Shown here: piece by piece, positions 40,000-51,869 of the stretch
How the letters are laid out: each line of letters opens with the position of its first letter
Numbering within the stretch: position 1 is the first letter of the stretch
NCBI RefSeq assembly: GCF_041381155.1
Contig: NC_091143.1
Location: 29,885,331 to 29,949,330 of the forward strand
Direction: 5' to 3'
DNA length: 64,000 nt
Source: Argopecten irradians
Lineage: Eukaryota > Mollusca > Bivalvia > Pectinida > Pectinidae
The notes under the pieces: generated by a model
The model's database searches: none
Told to the model about the DNA's origin: nothing
What the model saw: only the letters and a program-made list of their open reading frames with translations
Made by a program: the position numbers and the translations under genes

Positions 40000-41038
40000 T
40001 TATGAGACAACACATCGTGATGTTGTCGTCACTCCCGTCCTCGCTGTAGATTGGGGAACGTATGGAATTTCCTTTTCTACCAGCAAATCAAACTTGTATT
40101 CATATTCTTCTCCAGTGGCATCGTTGTAAACTCGAACATCAAACTCAGTTCTTCCGAAGTAAACTTCCAGGGAGTAGTTGACTGAATTTGGCCATCCAGC
40201 GGTGGGTGGTCTGATGGTTATGATACCAATCTGTTGACAGCTTGGACCAGTCGTGTATTCGGGATCGTCTCTCGTTGAGGCAAATATTGGGATTTCCATC
40301 TCAAGATGTTTTCTTGTTTCTTTCCAATGTTGAGATACCAGATTCTTCGCTTCGCGTTTATCATTTATCTTGACGATTTCTCCTTTGGAAACAAACTTTT
40401 GGAAAATATTTATACAAACGTCCTGCTGGCTGACAACACGACGATACTCAGGTTTATGTTTCTGTGTGGCAAATGGCTTTATGATGCGGATACCATATGT
40501 ATGCCTGCACATCCGTGCGGACACGGTGTGTGGCTCGAATCCGAACAGAACAGCTCCATCCATGACAGCTACTTCTGCTTGAGATGGAACCCAGACTGAG
40601 AGTAACCACCTACCATCATTATCAGCTTGACACCTTCCACTTGTTCCAAGATGTACTTAACATGCGCTATAATCTTATCTTTCGAAGAAAAGAACATTTT
40701 GAAATCTTTGTTGGAAATATCCATTTCATAGGAATTCGATAATTTTATACCTAAATTTCCGTCAAGAACTAACACTGTTGGGATATCAACTCGGATGCCA
40801 TTTTTAGTCGTCTTCTTAAGTGTCCTTTTCTTAGCTTCAAAATTGCTTTCTAGCTTCATCCAATAATATTTCATTGTCTTCCTTAAGTTTTTGGCATCCT
40901 TTTCCCCAATTGTTTTGTTGATGAATTTGTTAAAAGCCTGGTCAACATTGGTACCTCCCCAGTCTCCTCCGGATGCCGGGATGATTTCTGTCAGAGTCCC
41001 ATCTTCAGATATCTCGTGAACAGTGATGTCAACAGTGC
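40000..41038 (-). CDS. HSPA12-like copy 1, exon 4 (disrupted)
   Basis: This is the terminal exon, starting after acceptor CCAGGAG|GCACTG. The frame is clean to GGYSQSG, then breaks at about 40,589, where copy 2 has 49 additional bases. The second half (AVMDGAVLFGFEPHTVSARM to CVVS and TAA at 40,000) is intact in another frame. Confidence 0.85.
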
Positions 41039-41117
41039 CTCCTGGACAATATGCAAGTGATATGCGCATACATAAAATGTGTAATGTTTTCATTCACTTC
41101 AATGTTGCTTGAAAAAT

Positions 41118-41609
41118 AGGTTCCCCAACGCATGACTGTTGTTTTGAAAAGACACGAGCTTTAGCTAAACTAACGAGAGTGGAGATAAACATGATAAATA
41201 ACAGTCATGCGTTGGGGAACTTATTTATCCCATAATTTTAACTTTATATTCATACCGCGGTGATCATTTTCTCGTCTTTATTCAGGGAGACTTATCACCA
41301 TACAATGTGTAATGATATCTTTCCGCCATTAGATATAGTGCCTTAATAGAGAACCGGTATTCTATTGTTTAATACTTTGAATAAGCAACTAACTATTATA
41401 CAGTAAATACAATGCTATTTAAAAGAAAGTGCGCTATGAAAAGTAGCCTAAAGTTGAAATAAAATAGGAATCAAGAGATCTTGGAATTGACCAATTAGAG
41501 ACGCCATATGTGTTTACATACCAGAGTGTAAAAAAATGGTAACCAACCACTATGAAATTTATCACATGGCTTTTCTATTGTGAAACATGCATAGTTATGG
41601 GATAAATAC
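41118..41609. mobile_element. palindromic insertion in intron 3 of HSPA12 copy 1
   Basis: The insertion-free sequence in copy 2 reads 'gcttgaaaaatacactttca' (about 53,023-53,042). Copy 1 has about 490 bp between the same flanks. Inside are two inverted pairs: 'ggttccccaacgcatgac' (41,119) with 'gtcatgcgttggggaac' (to 41,220), and 'ttatttatcccataa' (41,221) with 'ttatgggataaata' (to 41,608). 'aaaagacacgagctttagc' is shared with a related sequence at 44,935. No coding capacity. Confidence 0.7.
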
Positions 41610-42135
41610 ACTTTCAAATATATCGTATAGTCTGTAACGTTCGCATATGTATCATATTTCTTGTTTCGTTTTCGTGGGTATTTGTTTTGGTCGCGAAAAT
41701 TTCATTCGCAAGATAATATAATAATAGTATGTAAACCTTATGCACTTTTCTAAGCAGATCGTGAGGTTTTTAACCGTCGTTGGAATTGAATTTTGTCATT
41801 TTTTGTGCCCGTTGTACCGGCTATCATACAAGGCAAGCGTTGAAAATAAAATTGAAATAGAGAATATAGAGTTGGAGTTCTCTCATACCTACCATGGTAA
41901 TACTGGTGTACAAGCGATAATGCATGCGTCTGAGGTTGTATTACATGGCGGCTACTCGTGCAATACAGCCTTTTGACATCATGGCGTCATCAAAAATGCT
42001 GTTTTGGTTTTCGTTATAATAACGTCGATGCATGAGAAAAAATACCCTTTCGTATAATGATAGGAAATATAGGGATTGTCTGGCTTTGGGATCACAAAAT
42101 GCCTCAGGCAATAAGCAACAGAAAGCATATCTTAC

Positions 42136-42286
42136 CTCCCATATCTAGGATCATATATCGACTACCAACGGAGAGAAATTCCCCTTTATTGATATCCTTT
42201 AAAGTCCCATGTTTGAGAGTACTGCAGTAAATGGCCGCAGCTTCCGGTTCTAAAGCCAGCATCAACTGGCTTGCTGGTATACCGGC
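42136..42286 (-). CDS. HSPA12-like copy 1, exon 3
   Basis: 151 nt between acceptor TTCCCAG|GCCGGT and donor GGGAG|GTAAG (phase 1 at the 3' end). It encodes AGIPASQLMLALEPEAAA and SRYMILDMGG, leading into the phosphate-2 loop. Confidence 0.85.
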
Positions 42287-42457
42287 CTGGGAACAGATCA
42301 ATTCACAAATAACATACAAATACAATTAATTATAATAAAAGTGATTATAGTAAAACGGTATTATTTTGAATACAGATCAACATAAGATATCATGAATTAA
42401 TTATAATTTTCAGTTAAAGAACCATGTGAATAAGAGTTGTATGGCGATTATTCTGTA

Positions 42458-42620
42458 TTTACATATTACAGAGTTATCTGCCCTTGCCGGGAGCTATTGA
42501 TTGTGACGTGTGTTTGTGAGCGTAACGTCATACTTTTCGGGGAAAACGACGTGAATTACGCTCACAAAACAATGACGTAACAATCGATACCTACCCGCAA
42601 GGGAGCTAACTCTGTCAATC
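42458..42620. mobile_element. MITE of the 'acctacccgcaaggga' family, in intron 2 of HSPA12 copy 1
   Basis: Inverted ends 'acatattacagagttatct' and 'gggagctaactctgt' enclose 'gattgtgacgtg' and 'aatgacgtaacaatcg', with 'acctacccgcaaggga' on the right arm. About 160 bp, non-coding. Confidence 0.8.
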
Positions 42621-42954
42621 ATGTTATTTTTGTTATGGCGATCATTTGGTGTTTCAGAAATGAATTCAACAATTTTAAAGGATCTTTTGTTGTAGCTTAT
42701 GATTCCTTTTCTTCATTTTCCTCTTTAGATTAGAGCTGACAATTCATTTGAGATTAAAAAATAAAACGAAATAACATTTTCAAAGATAGTTTGAGACAAC
42801 CCCCAGTTACGTTAGTACCGTAACGAAGCAAGTGTAGTAGCCATGTACATGTACTTATTTGTCCCCGGCCAATCGTATACTTATTGGAGCAGTAAATTGG
42901 TCACAAAATTTCTAATGGCGGTTCATGCAAGAAACATTTTTTTCACAACCTTAC

Positions 42955-43170
42955 TTTTCTTGCTGCGTCTCTCATGAATTGTTTGGCAGGTTCAGTCCAG
43001 ATAGCAGGAACTGTGAGCACCCATTGTATGTCCTCTTCGTGAACAGGGTTTCTGTCTTTCAATTCGTTGAGTGCTGCTTTCTTAATAAACCGTATGCTTT
43101 CTGAAAACACGATAAGAGCTTGACATGTGCGTCCCTCTTGATCCTGGATTTCAAATTCTCTTGTGAGAGT
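42955..43170 (-). CDS. HSPA12-like copy 1, exon 2
   Basis: 72 codons between acceptor TTTCAG|ACTCTC and donor AGAAAA|GTAAGG, both phase 0. It encodes LTREFEIQDQEGRT, then VLTVPAIWTEPAKQFMRDAA, conserved across the HSPA12 family. Confidence 0.85.
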
Positions 43171-43774
43171 CTGAAACAGATAATATAAGGTTTTCTTATA
43201 GATTAGACACCATTTGCTATCGGTTATCGTCATATAATTACCAGTTTAATACCATTACAATTTATTTTAAACTAGATACCGGACAAAAAAAAACTAAGAT
43301 ACTCTATTACCTTCAATTGGAACCTAAACTGGGGTGTATTATACAGACATGTGAAGCCCGATTTTTTTTTTCAGTAATCCAAAGACTGAGTAACGAAGAG
43401 TATTCTGTATCTCATTTTGAAATCTAGAATAGAAATATCCATGTCGAAAAGAGTAAGGAGATCAATGCGTACTTGACTTAGTTGAATAGGCCTTAAAATA
43501 AGTTTTACACAAAGAAACTTCCATCGTCCCTAACAAAGACCATTCAGATTATTGAGAAACATGTCGATTACCAATGGGATATTATACTTAGTACGCATAA
43601 ATGTAGCTTTGATATTTTCCTTTTGCATTTATTAAATCAATTTTGTCATTGTTCCGTTGTCAGTTGACTCCGTTTATAGGTGCGATGTTTATGGAAATAT
43701 TGATAATTCGAATGGAGTTGTGTTCAAAATGTAGGAGCTACCCGACATATAATTACCAGATCATTAAAACTTAC

Positions 43775-44095
43775 CATTTTGTTAAAAAGTTGCATTTTAA
43801 ATCTAGCATAATAGTGCCACGTTTGGTACTCTTTATCGGTGAGTTCAGAATACTTTTCTTCCGCATCATATCCGAAACTGTCAAAGACCCCCTTTGGATT
43901 AAAGAGAGCCACAGTAGGAGCCTTCTTGGACAAATTCCCTGCTAGACTGGAATCCCAGCTGTTATGAAATATATCACGGGCATCATCAGATTTTTGGAAT
44001 TCACTCCTGAAGCTGTAAGCATATCCAGTGTATGTGGTACCAAAGTCGATAGCTACCACTACTGCCGGCAGATTAGAGACACCACCGGCTGCCAT
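43775..44095 (-). CDS. HSPA12-like copy 1, exon 1
   Basis: 107 codons from the first ATG (caATGGCAGCC) to a donor AAAATG|GTAAGT, phase 0. It encodes the first nucleotide-binding loop (AIDFGTTYTGYAYSF) and FGYDAEEKYSEL. No lesion is seen, unlike the matching exon of copy 2. Confidence 0.85.
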
Positions 44096-44879
44096 TGCTC
44101 GAATCTACCTGGATGTTACATGCGCCGATCTTCTTAATGGAAATAAAATGTTATAGTAAAAATTCATGAGGGTTTAATCACTTCAAATAAACTTTATCTG
44201 ACGGAACATGAAAATATATGCCAATTATTTATAGACAAAAACAAAATATAGGCGATCTTGCTCTTGCCCTGTACTTCAGTTAATATAGAAGTGCCACTCA
44301 GTGAATACAGGCAATGCACAACTAGAAATGTTAAAAGACATCAAAATTGGCGTTGAAAATCTTTTAAGATGTCATGTTAAACAAAGGTTGTTTTTCTTTT
44401 TTTTTGATATTGTTGTATTTAGGTCCAGAAGCCGAATACACATGACAAATCATTTGAAATGAGGACATATTATTGAGGATAACTTTAAAGTCAGTCTTTT
44501 ATACAACTTATTATATACCAATATTGTTTCTTCCAATACAAATATTTTGTAATACACATTTATAAATGCGTTATAATAAAGTGATAAACAAAAAGAAATG
44601 ACCGATAGCATATACTTTGCGAGCTGTCAAGTAGCTAGAACGATAGTGTTATCTTGTTACTAGCTTATAACGATATCATTGACAGGCCAGCACACCACCG
44701 AAGTACACATCAAACAGCAGTTATACTTTGAATCAAACATGATGCTTCATTAATAGTAAAACTGGCTAAAATTTGCCGAGTAACAGACACATGTCATCTA
44801 AATGTCTTCATTATGTCAGGGAAATACTGATTTTGCATAAGATTATGTTTTTACCTTGAACGATATCTACACAACGTGT

Positions 44880-45080
44880 GTCTGTTGGATATGGAATTTA
44901 TTCCACACGAGTGAGTTATTTTCTTAAAGTTACAAAAGACACGAGCTTTAGCAGAAAGACGTAGTTCGGTCAAAGTTCACCGTGTCACCCAATCAGAATG
45001 CGTATAGAGTTTACACCACGTGGTATAAACAAATTGTTAACCAACAACTGCATGGTTTATTTGATACACTGAGAGTTGAA
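44880..45080. repeat. putative small mobile element upstream of HSPA12 copy 1
   Basis: It shares 'aaaagacacgagctttagc' with the palindromic insertion at 41.15 kb and contains the palindromic word CACCACGTGGT. I see no equivalent at the matching site of unit 2. Boundaries are uncertain. Confidence 0.4.
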
Positions 45081-45959
45081 TAACACTGGCTATTGTGGTA
45101 GAAAGAATATGAAACTATCACTCATTTGGTTTAAAACTAGGAGGAGATAATCTAATATAAGAATTTCGCTGAGAAAATCTGATCAATAACTTCGGGTATG
45201 GTAGCCAGTCTTTACTTGAAACTAAAGTAACACTTGTTTACAACACCCCAGGTAACATATTCTGTCAGTATTTGTTCATACACAAGTCCTTATTGACCTT
45301 GGGAAGCATATGGCTGACGGTTGTGAATTATTTGACACATGTATAGGACATATAGGAAGGCGAAAATGCTTAAATCATCAAACTCGATCATATTATAAAC
45401 TATTAGGAACGAAGCAAATAAAGCACGTTTTTTTTGGAGAAAAAAACACCAATCGCTATATTTGAGCCAAAACATGCAGATTTGCAGCAAAAAGCTGCAA
45501 GTCATGAAATTAATATTTGTTCTTAAAAACAGATGCAACTGTCACATTCATACCAAAGTAAAAAGGACTCAATAATTGCTACAGATTCCGAAATCCATGT
45601 ATATAATATGTAACAACCGGTACCTCACTAAGTAGTTTGACCAAATATCCTAAGCTGATCAAGTAATAATCCACAAATACTATTTGTAAGATATTATTGT
45701 GTAATCAAAAAGGTGGATCAACATTAAAACGAAAGTCCATGGCCATGAGACATCTATGTACATACTAGTTAAAAAACATTCTTATCATCCGAAAATACAA
45801 AAAATATCATATGAGTAAATATTATTAATTCATACTAGATATATTGCCACTTTGTTCGCTCAGACTAGTCCTGGCCAGTATTTCTCCAAACGTGGCGGTG
45901 TCAGATAGTATCTGCAATCACGAGACACGGTTACGTAAGTCTCCAGCTTAGTGACGGTC

Positions 45960-46030
45960 AACATAGGTCATCAGCTTTGTTTACATATTATGTCTTTATA
46001 AAATATATTTCTGTCACCAAATGCGGTGTA
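45960..46030 (-). promoter_or_regulatory. putative promoter of HSPA12 copy 1
   Basis: On the minus strand, TATATTTTATAAA (about 45,997-46,010) lies about 1.9 kb upstream of the first coding ATG. It and about 150 bp downstream, including 'cgtaaccgtgtctcgtgatt', are among the best-conserved non-coding blocks between the two duplicate units. This fits a TATA promoter plus a non-coding first exon. No clear heat-shock element was found. Confidence 0.35.
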
Positions 46031-46535
46031 TTGCATATGATAAAGGATGTACGATAACAAAGTGACACAGAATTGAAGAAACATGTTGATAAATTACATT
46101 CTAAGTGTTTCGTCACTATATGAATCAACCAACTAACGAAAGCAAGTATTTGCTTCTGAAAACACTATGAATACAACGATTCTCGTGCATCGATCAGCTG
46201 ATTTCAAACATCACGTAAGTTTAACATCAATAAAAATAAGTCCCCCACAATATTTTGATGTATAATCGTTAATGTGTTGTTTCTTATTATGGAATCAACT
46301 AAGGTTTACTGTAATAAGCCAATCAAATCTTATTTTAACTGTATTTCTTGTTTATCGTTTGTAATTGGCAAAACAAGGTCGACCGGAAGGCGGAAGCTTG
46401 AAAACGCGACGTTGTGGAACGACTTTGTCATCCAGCTGTTCCATTAATCTCGTTTCTCGTTGTATATGGGTGTAATTATTTCAAATGTAATAAACTAACC
46501 TTGCAATATGTTTTATTTTCATAAATAATTTTATT

Positions 46536-46765
46536 GTAAATATATGAATTGAACGTATTTTTCTAATTTTCATAGTGGCTATGAATTGCAGAATCTATCA
46601 ACATATCTTGTTGTAGATATGTTGATATGTAGATGGCTTCTGCTATTCATAGCCGCTATGAAAATTAGAAAAATACATATATTTACATTAGAATTATCAA
46701 CATATCTTCCAAATAGCTTCTGCTATTCATAGCCGCTATGAAAATTAGAAAAAATACATTCAATC
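46536..46765. mobile_element. near-perfect fold-back with a duplicated right arm
   Basis: The left arm (about 46,536-46,607: 'ttctaattttcatagtggct', 'atgaat', 'gcagaa') is inverted in the right arm (46,618-46,688: 'ttctgctattcatagccgct', 'atgaaaattagaa'). A second direct copy of the right arm follows at 46,703-46,760. The spacer is only about 10 bp. Confidence 0.8.
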
Positions 46766-47945
46766 CCTAAATTTGTTTGTTGATGTAAACAAAACGTTTT
46801 GTAATTATTATGTCTGTATGTTCATAAACGTTTGCCAACTTAACTTAAGGGCTATTGGACTTGACTATGTCAGTTCTATACAGGTATATGCAGAATATCT
46901 GAAAGAAGACTTTTAACTTAAGAATTCCAATTATTAGCACACTATATGTCTAAAATCAAGTAAAGAACAAAATGGTGTTGTCAATTTAATTTTAAACTTT
47001 TAATTCAAATCAAATTCTCGAAGTGTACGAAATTCTAAGACACCACTATATGTTATGGTCTAAAATATCAAAAATTATCCTATCATATCTTCAGTCTATG
47101 CGTAATTATTTTTAGAATTTAATAATAACACCATATACTAAAATAACATACCTAAACTTGAACCGAATATCTATCAAAAATGGCTTCACGAGGCAGACAT
47201 ATTGTTTCCGTAAGAATAGTTTGTATGTGGTCATTTAGGGTAAATTGCGTGAGGAAATTATAACAAATAACGATAATCCTACTTTCTGAACTATTAACGA
47301 TGATGGTATTGATATATGTATTGGGTAAATATATTGCAAAAACAAAAATACCGCTCCCTACATTTTCAACACACAATCATAACCTGTAGTACACCCTTGG
47401 AAATGTAAACAACGCACCTGTCACATTTTTGTCATTTTGACGATGAGCTTAACATTTTCTGCTGAATGTTGGGAAATATGGCTTGTGATTGTTTGTTTAA
47501 TCTATGCATGACAAATATATACTTATAAGTCAATTAGGATGTTACATTATGTCTGACCATTAAAATCCGTTAGACCAAAAATACAATTTGTGAAAATTTT
47601 AAAACCGAAAGTACATAAACCGGAAATGGCTGCCCATTATGTCATCGCAAAAATAAGATTATTGTCTTATCCTTAAACACATATCGGGTTGACATTTGAT
47701 GCTTAAATAATGTTAAGTATAAATAGATAAAAAACAGCACATAAACATATTGCATATTGCAACGTATTTCATTGGATATTTCCCTTTGAAGACTATGCCG
47801 TGGCTTAGCATTTTTAATGACATAAACAGCAAGATGGCAAGAAGAAAGTGAAAGTAAAAACCATGCCGACGACAGACACGTAATTGTGGATACCGGCATG
47901 TGTTGATTGCAAGGTAATTTACGTTATTTGCTATCGGGAAAACGT
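46766..47945. other. spacer between duplicated units, no gene recognised
   Basis: AT-rich. At 47,621 there is 'ccggaaATGGCTGCC', a strong-context ATG, but the frame closes after 16 codons without an evident donor. Confidence 0.35.
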
Positions 47946-47949
47946 CATC

Positions 47950-48310
47950 CTTTGATATGGCAAAGGATTTATTCGAGGTCGGCATAGTTTCTGTTGTATT
48001 AGGTATCAGGAACTCTTTTTCTATAATCATCATTACGCCGTTATATCAGTCAATTGGACGCGACATTATAATTCATTTTAGCGATATAATCGGGTTAAAT
48101 ACGTTTTCTTTCTTCTCCAAAGTCTCTCAAAAAACACACAATAGTACATCAGTCCTCAGAGCTCAGTAGTCAACCCATGATTTGTGGTTACGGGCTCTAG
48201 GCGTCGATAGTAATGTCAGAGTTAGTTGTTGTCATGGTCCTTGAATTGCGGCACACAGGTTGAGGTAAGTCGGTCAACTAAAAAAATATCCAAGAATGTC
48301 AAGGTCGTTA
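47950..48310. repeat. dispersed repeat module, copy C
   Basis: The left part (48,010-48,075) matches 26,678-26,733. The right part (48,150-48,310) matches 29,955-30,125, with long exact words such as 'ggctctaggcgtcgatag'. The copy looks like a shortened version of the module at 25.8-30.1 kb. Confidence 0.7.
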
Positions 48311-48319
48311 AAGTTGCTA

Positions 48320-48895
48320 CATTTGATATTTAAACATTCACATGTAACTTGATGATTTAGCTCCCCAAAAGCATATGTCGGCCTATAAGAGAGCCGAAAT
48401 CTAGGGATCATATATTCCTGGTTTTGAATAAAGCGCCTTCAATCACCGACATGTTCAGTGACTTCGGGTTTTGTCGGATTCCAAATCGTATCACCTAGCT
48501 GACGTTCGACACGGCCTGTACGTGGTGAGCCAGATAACTAGCGTAAGCGAATACGTATCAAATGCTGAATAACAACAATTGATGCATGGATTGTGTACGT
48601 CACAGAAGGGGGGCATGCACGAAATATACTGCATTTATCTCAATGTAGAAACAAGTTTATAGGGAAATATTAATAAACCAATGGGAAATTACCATTATGA
48701 AAACGTTAAAAATCAACATTTTCGCCTGTCACACATAAAGACAAGAAGAATGTAGTTTGTAATTTTTACGATAATACACGACAGTGTGACAGCTAAAGGT
48801 TACCAGAAAATCGTCTATTTTTGCTTTTGTCAATTTAGTTCAAACGATTCGAATAACGGTGCAATGTAATAGCTTTGAAGTTGGGAATCGCTCTC
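48320..48895. other. spacer, no gene recognised
   Basis: Non-coding. No counterpart to this stretch was recognised elsewhere in the window. Confidence 0.35.
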
Positions 48896-51869
48896 TGTCA
48901 TCTTTTAGGAAGGTTTCTGTATATCTGTAATAGGTCATTTTTTGTCTCCCATATTTTTTTTCAGTTTCACTATGACAGATGTCGGTCCCTCGAATATTTG
49001 GTCAATTATTGGCTTTTTTATCATTTCATAGGTGACAATTTCAATATCTATGTGCATTGGTACGACGTAAAATTACAACCAAAACGTATTCTTTGAAACC
49101 ATAAACAAACCAAAAAATTAGCAAATACCTTGTTAAACCGTCTCAAAGCTTTGCTAAAATTGACAAATGTTTTCTTTTCTTTCTTGCTGTCACCACGCAT
49201 TGTTCAAACATAATACCATGTTTTATTTCTAAAGGCTGGGAAATCTACTTGCTGTAAGTTTATTGCTATAAAAGTCTGTTTTGTTTTTAGTATACGTTAT
49301 TGTTATCTTTTTCAGACAATAACACTGACATCGGAAAGAGAAATCCTGTCATATTCCATGGTCCATAAATACAAATTTTACGTTCGAGGGATGAAGTAAT
49401 TATGTTTAAAAATAGAACAGTAGACAGTCGTATGCCTGTTAAAAGCTTGCTTGTACCACAATTAGAAAAGCTTGTAATCAATGTCATACCATATCCGTTA
49501 AAATCTACCATAGTATGGTTTGCTTCTTCATACTTTGGCTTCAAAGAATCATCAGTATGGTTGATGTATATAAGGAACACATGCTTATAATTTAGTAGTT
49601 GTATCGTTAATTTTGTTATAAAGAGGGTACAACATTTAGTAGAGGTAATTTGTAGTTACTCAAAGGAATAAGTGAACTTGTGTGTACTTGGCTTGGAATA
49701 GTAATTCACACACCATCGTGTGTTCAATATCATTATCCTTCATAACTGCGCGCAATCAAAAAGTATTCATTGAATATTTCTTTAATCGTATAGAATATGA
49801 ATGCAAGGGATTCATACACAACTAATTTCAGTGAAGTCCGAATAGACTGTTCTTAGAAAGTCTCATTTGTGTATGGACGACGGACGATAACTCCAAGCAT
49901 GCGATAGGATCGTTCATAGATGTTGAAATAGGTAAATAATTAAATATTTCTTGAAATGATTATGTTATTTGATACTTTTGTAATATCTTGTTGGTAATGA
50001 TAATTCAGCAAAATGTTCTACGACAATTTACATGCAAATCAAATATTGATTATTTCATCTTGACTTCTCTTTTCCTTCTCTAGTATTTCTTTCTAAGAGG
50101 TATAAGTTTGTCGTTGATATCTATGTGACGTAACTTACCCTACATGTGTTTAAAAGTCATTGACCATTTAGTAATAAGTCTTCTTGATAAATTTAGTATT
50201 GACAAATAGCTAATAATTTATACAACTCAGAATAATGACAATTAAAAAAGTATTCTTGCGGAATAAATAACATTGAACAGAAATACGCTAGAATTTTTGA
50301 ACTCATCTTTATTAATTGAATTACATTGTAAGCAACACTATAATAGTTTAGGATAGCGTTTATACAAAAATAAATTTCAGACGTTACAGAAAAATTCACA
50401 TTTAGAGAATTATATCTGAAAACATTTTCGTCGTCGTCGTAATTTTTGTTTTATATATATATTATTGAGGCTGTTGATTCATGATTCTATATTACTTATG
50501 TATCTCTCTATACTGTATGTGTCATGTAAGTAATAGGAAGGGGTCGTATTCTATTTGTTTTATTCAACATTTATCGATTCAGCCTTCACTAGCTCAGTTT
50601 ATTATCGATGTTTCAACAAGATCAGTAGCATTCGATCATTCGATATTAATTATATTACATCCAGCACTTAACATGACAAAATCGAGTTTGTTTTTCCTTG
50701 CAATTATCAGCCAAACGTACGTCTGTAACTATTATGTTGAATATATTAGCTTGCTCTTTCACAATTTATTCATTTTATCAGACTAGAGAAAAAACTAATT
50801 ACAATTGTATTTCAAATATGAATTCAAAAACACTTGTCCAATTTTGTCTAAGAAGTTTTTATCACAAACTTTGTTACTACAAAAACCTACCATGTACATT
50901 TCGGAAAATTTCACGTCAAAATATATCGCGATAATCCAGCGGAGGGCGTCATTTTGTCCCGCTATCCTCCAAATTCTGACATCACTTCATTTTTCCAGAC
51001 GGCACTTAATTGTTTATGTCATGACGTCACTATGGATTGCATGCCGGACACAGGCAATGATACTTGTTCTAGGTCATATTTCACCAGTGACCTATCCAAG
51101 TTGGATATGGAAAAAATGTATATCGGAAAACAACGATACAATGGATATAACTTATGTATTATTGTTTACTAAAATACCACGAGATCTCGATAATAAGCCG
51201 CGGCTTATATTCCTTTTTGGTAGGAAATCCCAGGCTTATTTTCAGGACCGGTCTATTTTCGAGTCCGTCTTATTTTTGAAGTCATCTATCCTGTTAGGTA
51301 TGATAGGCTTACTATCGGCCTGCTTTCGAAACATTTCATCGGTGTTTAACTTAAATATTCAAACTAAAACAAAACAAATATATCAAAAAGTACATGAATT
51401 ATTCATGATAATTATCAAAACATGCATTAATCTATACATATGTATGTATTTATGCATATAATAAAATAGGTTTTAGATAATTTCCCTTTTTTCTTTGTGC
51501 TCAGATATTGGCTCATTACACCTGTATCTAATCTCATTCATATACTTGGATTTTACACATTAGATAATTTCCTTGGAAGGAAACCAAGGGTTATTTTTAA
51601 GTGCGGCCTATTTTCGATTCAGGCTTATCATCGAGATGTTTGGGTATTTTCTTTTTTAGCAATACTTACAAACCAAAACAAAAAAGAAATATTACAATAG
51701 CAATCTAATATAAACAATTATCGAGGACTGTGTATTATATAACCTGTCAAAACCGATGATTGTTCAATCCGCATCCATATCAATTCCAGTGTAATTGAAT
51801 CCTACGTAATTCGTAATTTCTATACAAAAAATCCTTAGGTGTGTGCTATTCTGGAGAACGCTACACACT

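Larger units (their letters stand above)
40000..44095 (-). pseudogene. HSPA12-like atypical Hsp70, copy 1 (frame broken by 49-nt deletion)
   Basis: Four exons: 43,775-44,095; 42,955-43,170; 42,136-42,286; 40,000-41,038. All have GT-AG borders. Exon 1 has the phosphate-1 loop VAIDFGTTYTGYAYSF. Exon 2 ends VPAIWTEPAKQFMRDAA. Exon 3 has ALEPEAAAIYC and MILDMG. Exon 4 starts with phosphate-2 GGTVDITVHE and holds the adenosine-loop motif MMVGGYSQSG. This is the HSPA12 ATPase-domain order; the family lacks the standard Hsp70 substrate-binding domain. Directly after GGYSQSG, near 40,589, 49 nt present in copy 2 are missing. The frame shifts and stops after six residues, while the original frame resumes downstream to 40,000. 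Without the gap the protein would be about 590 residues, normal for the family. It ends in CVVS. The break could also be an allele or an assembly fault. Confidence 0.85.
32550..46110. repeat. tandem segmental duplication, unit 1 (HSPA12 copy 1)
   Basis: This segment is homologous in the same orientation to about 48,900-57,610. Anchors shared in order are: 'ggtccctcgaatatttggtc' at 32.62 / 48.98 kb; 'acgctagaattttggaactc' at 34.0 / 50.3 kb; the gene body at 40.0-44.1 / 51.9-55.1 kb; and 'aatcacgagacacggttacg' at 45.9 / 57.3 kb. Unit 1 is longer mainly because of the LINE and microsatellites at 34.4-39.85 kb and a palindromic insertion at 41.1-41.6 kb. Confidence 0.8.

Noticed and set aside
47617..47665. 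Strong-context ATG (ccggaaATGGCTGCC) considered as a first exon
   Set aside because: The frame closes after 16 codons and no convincing donor is present before the stop.
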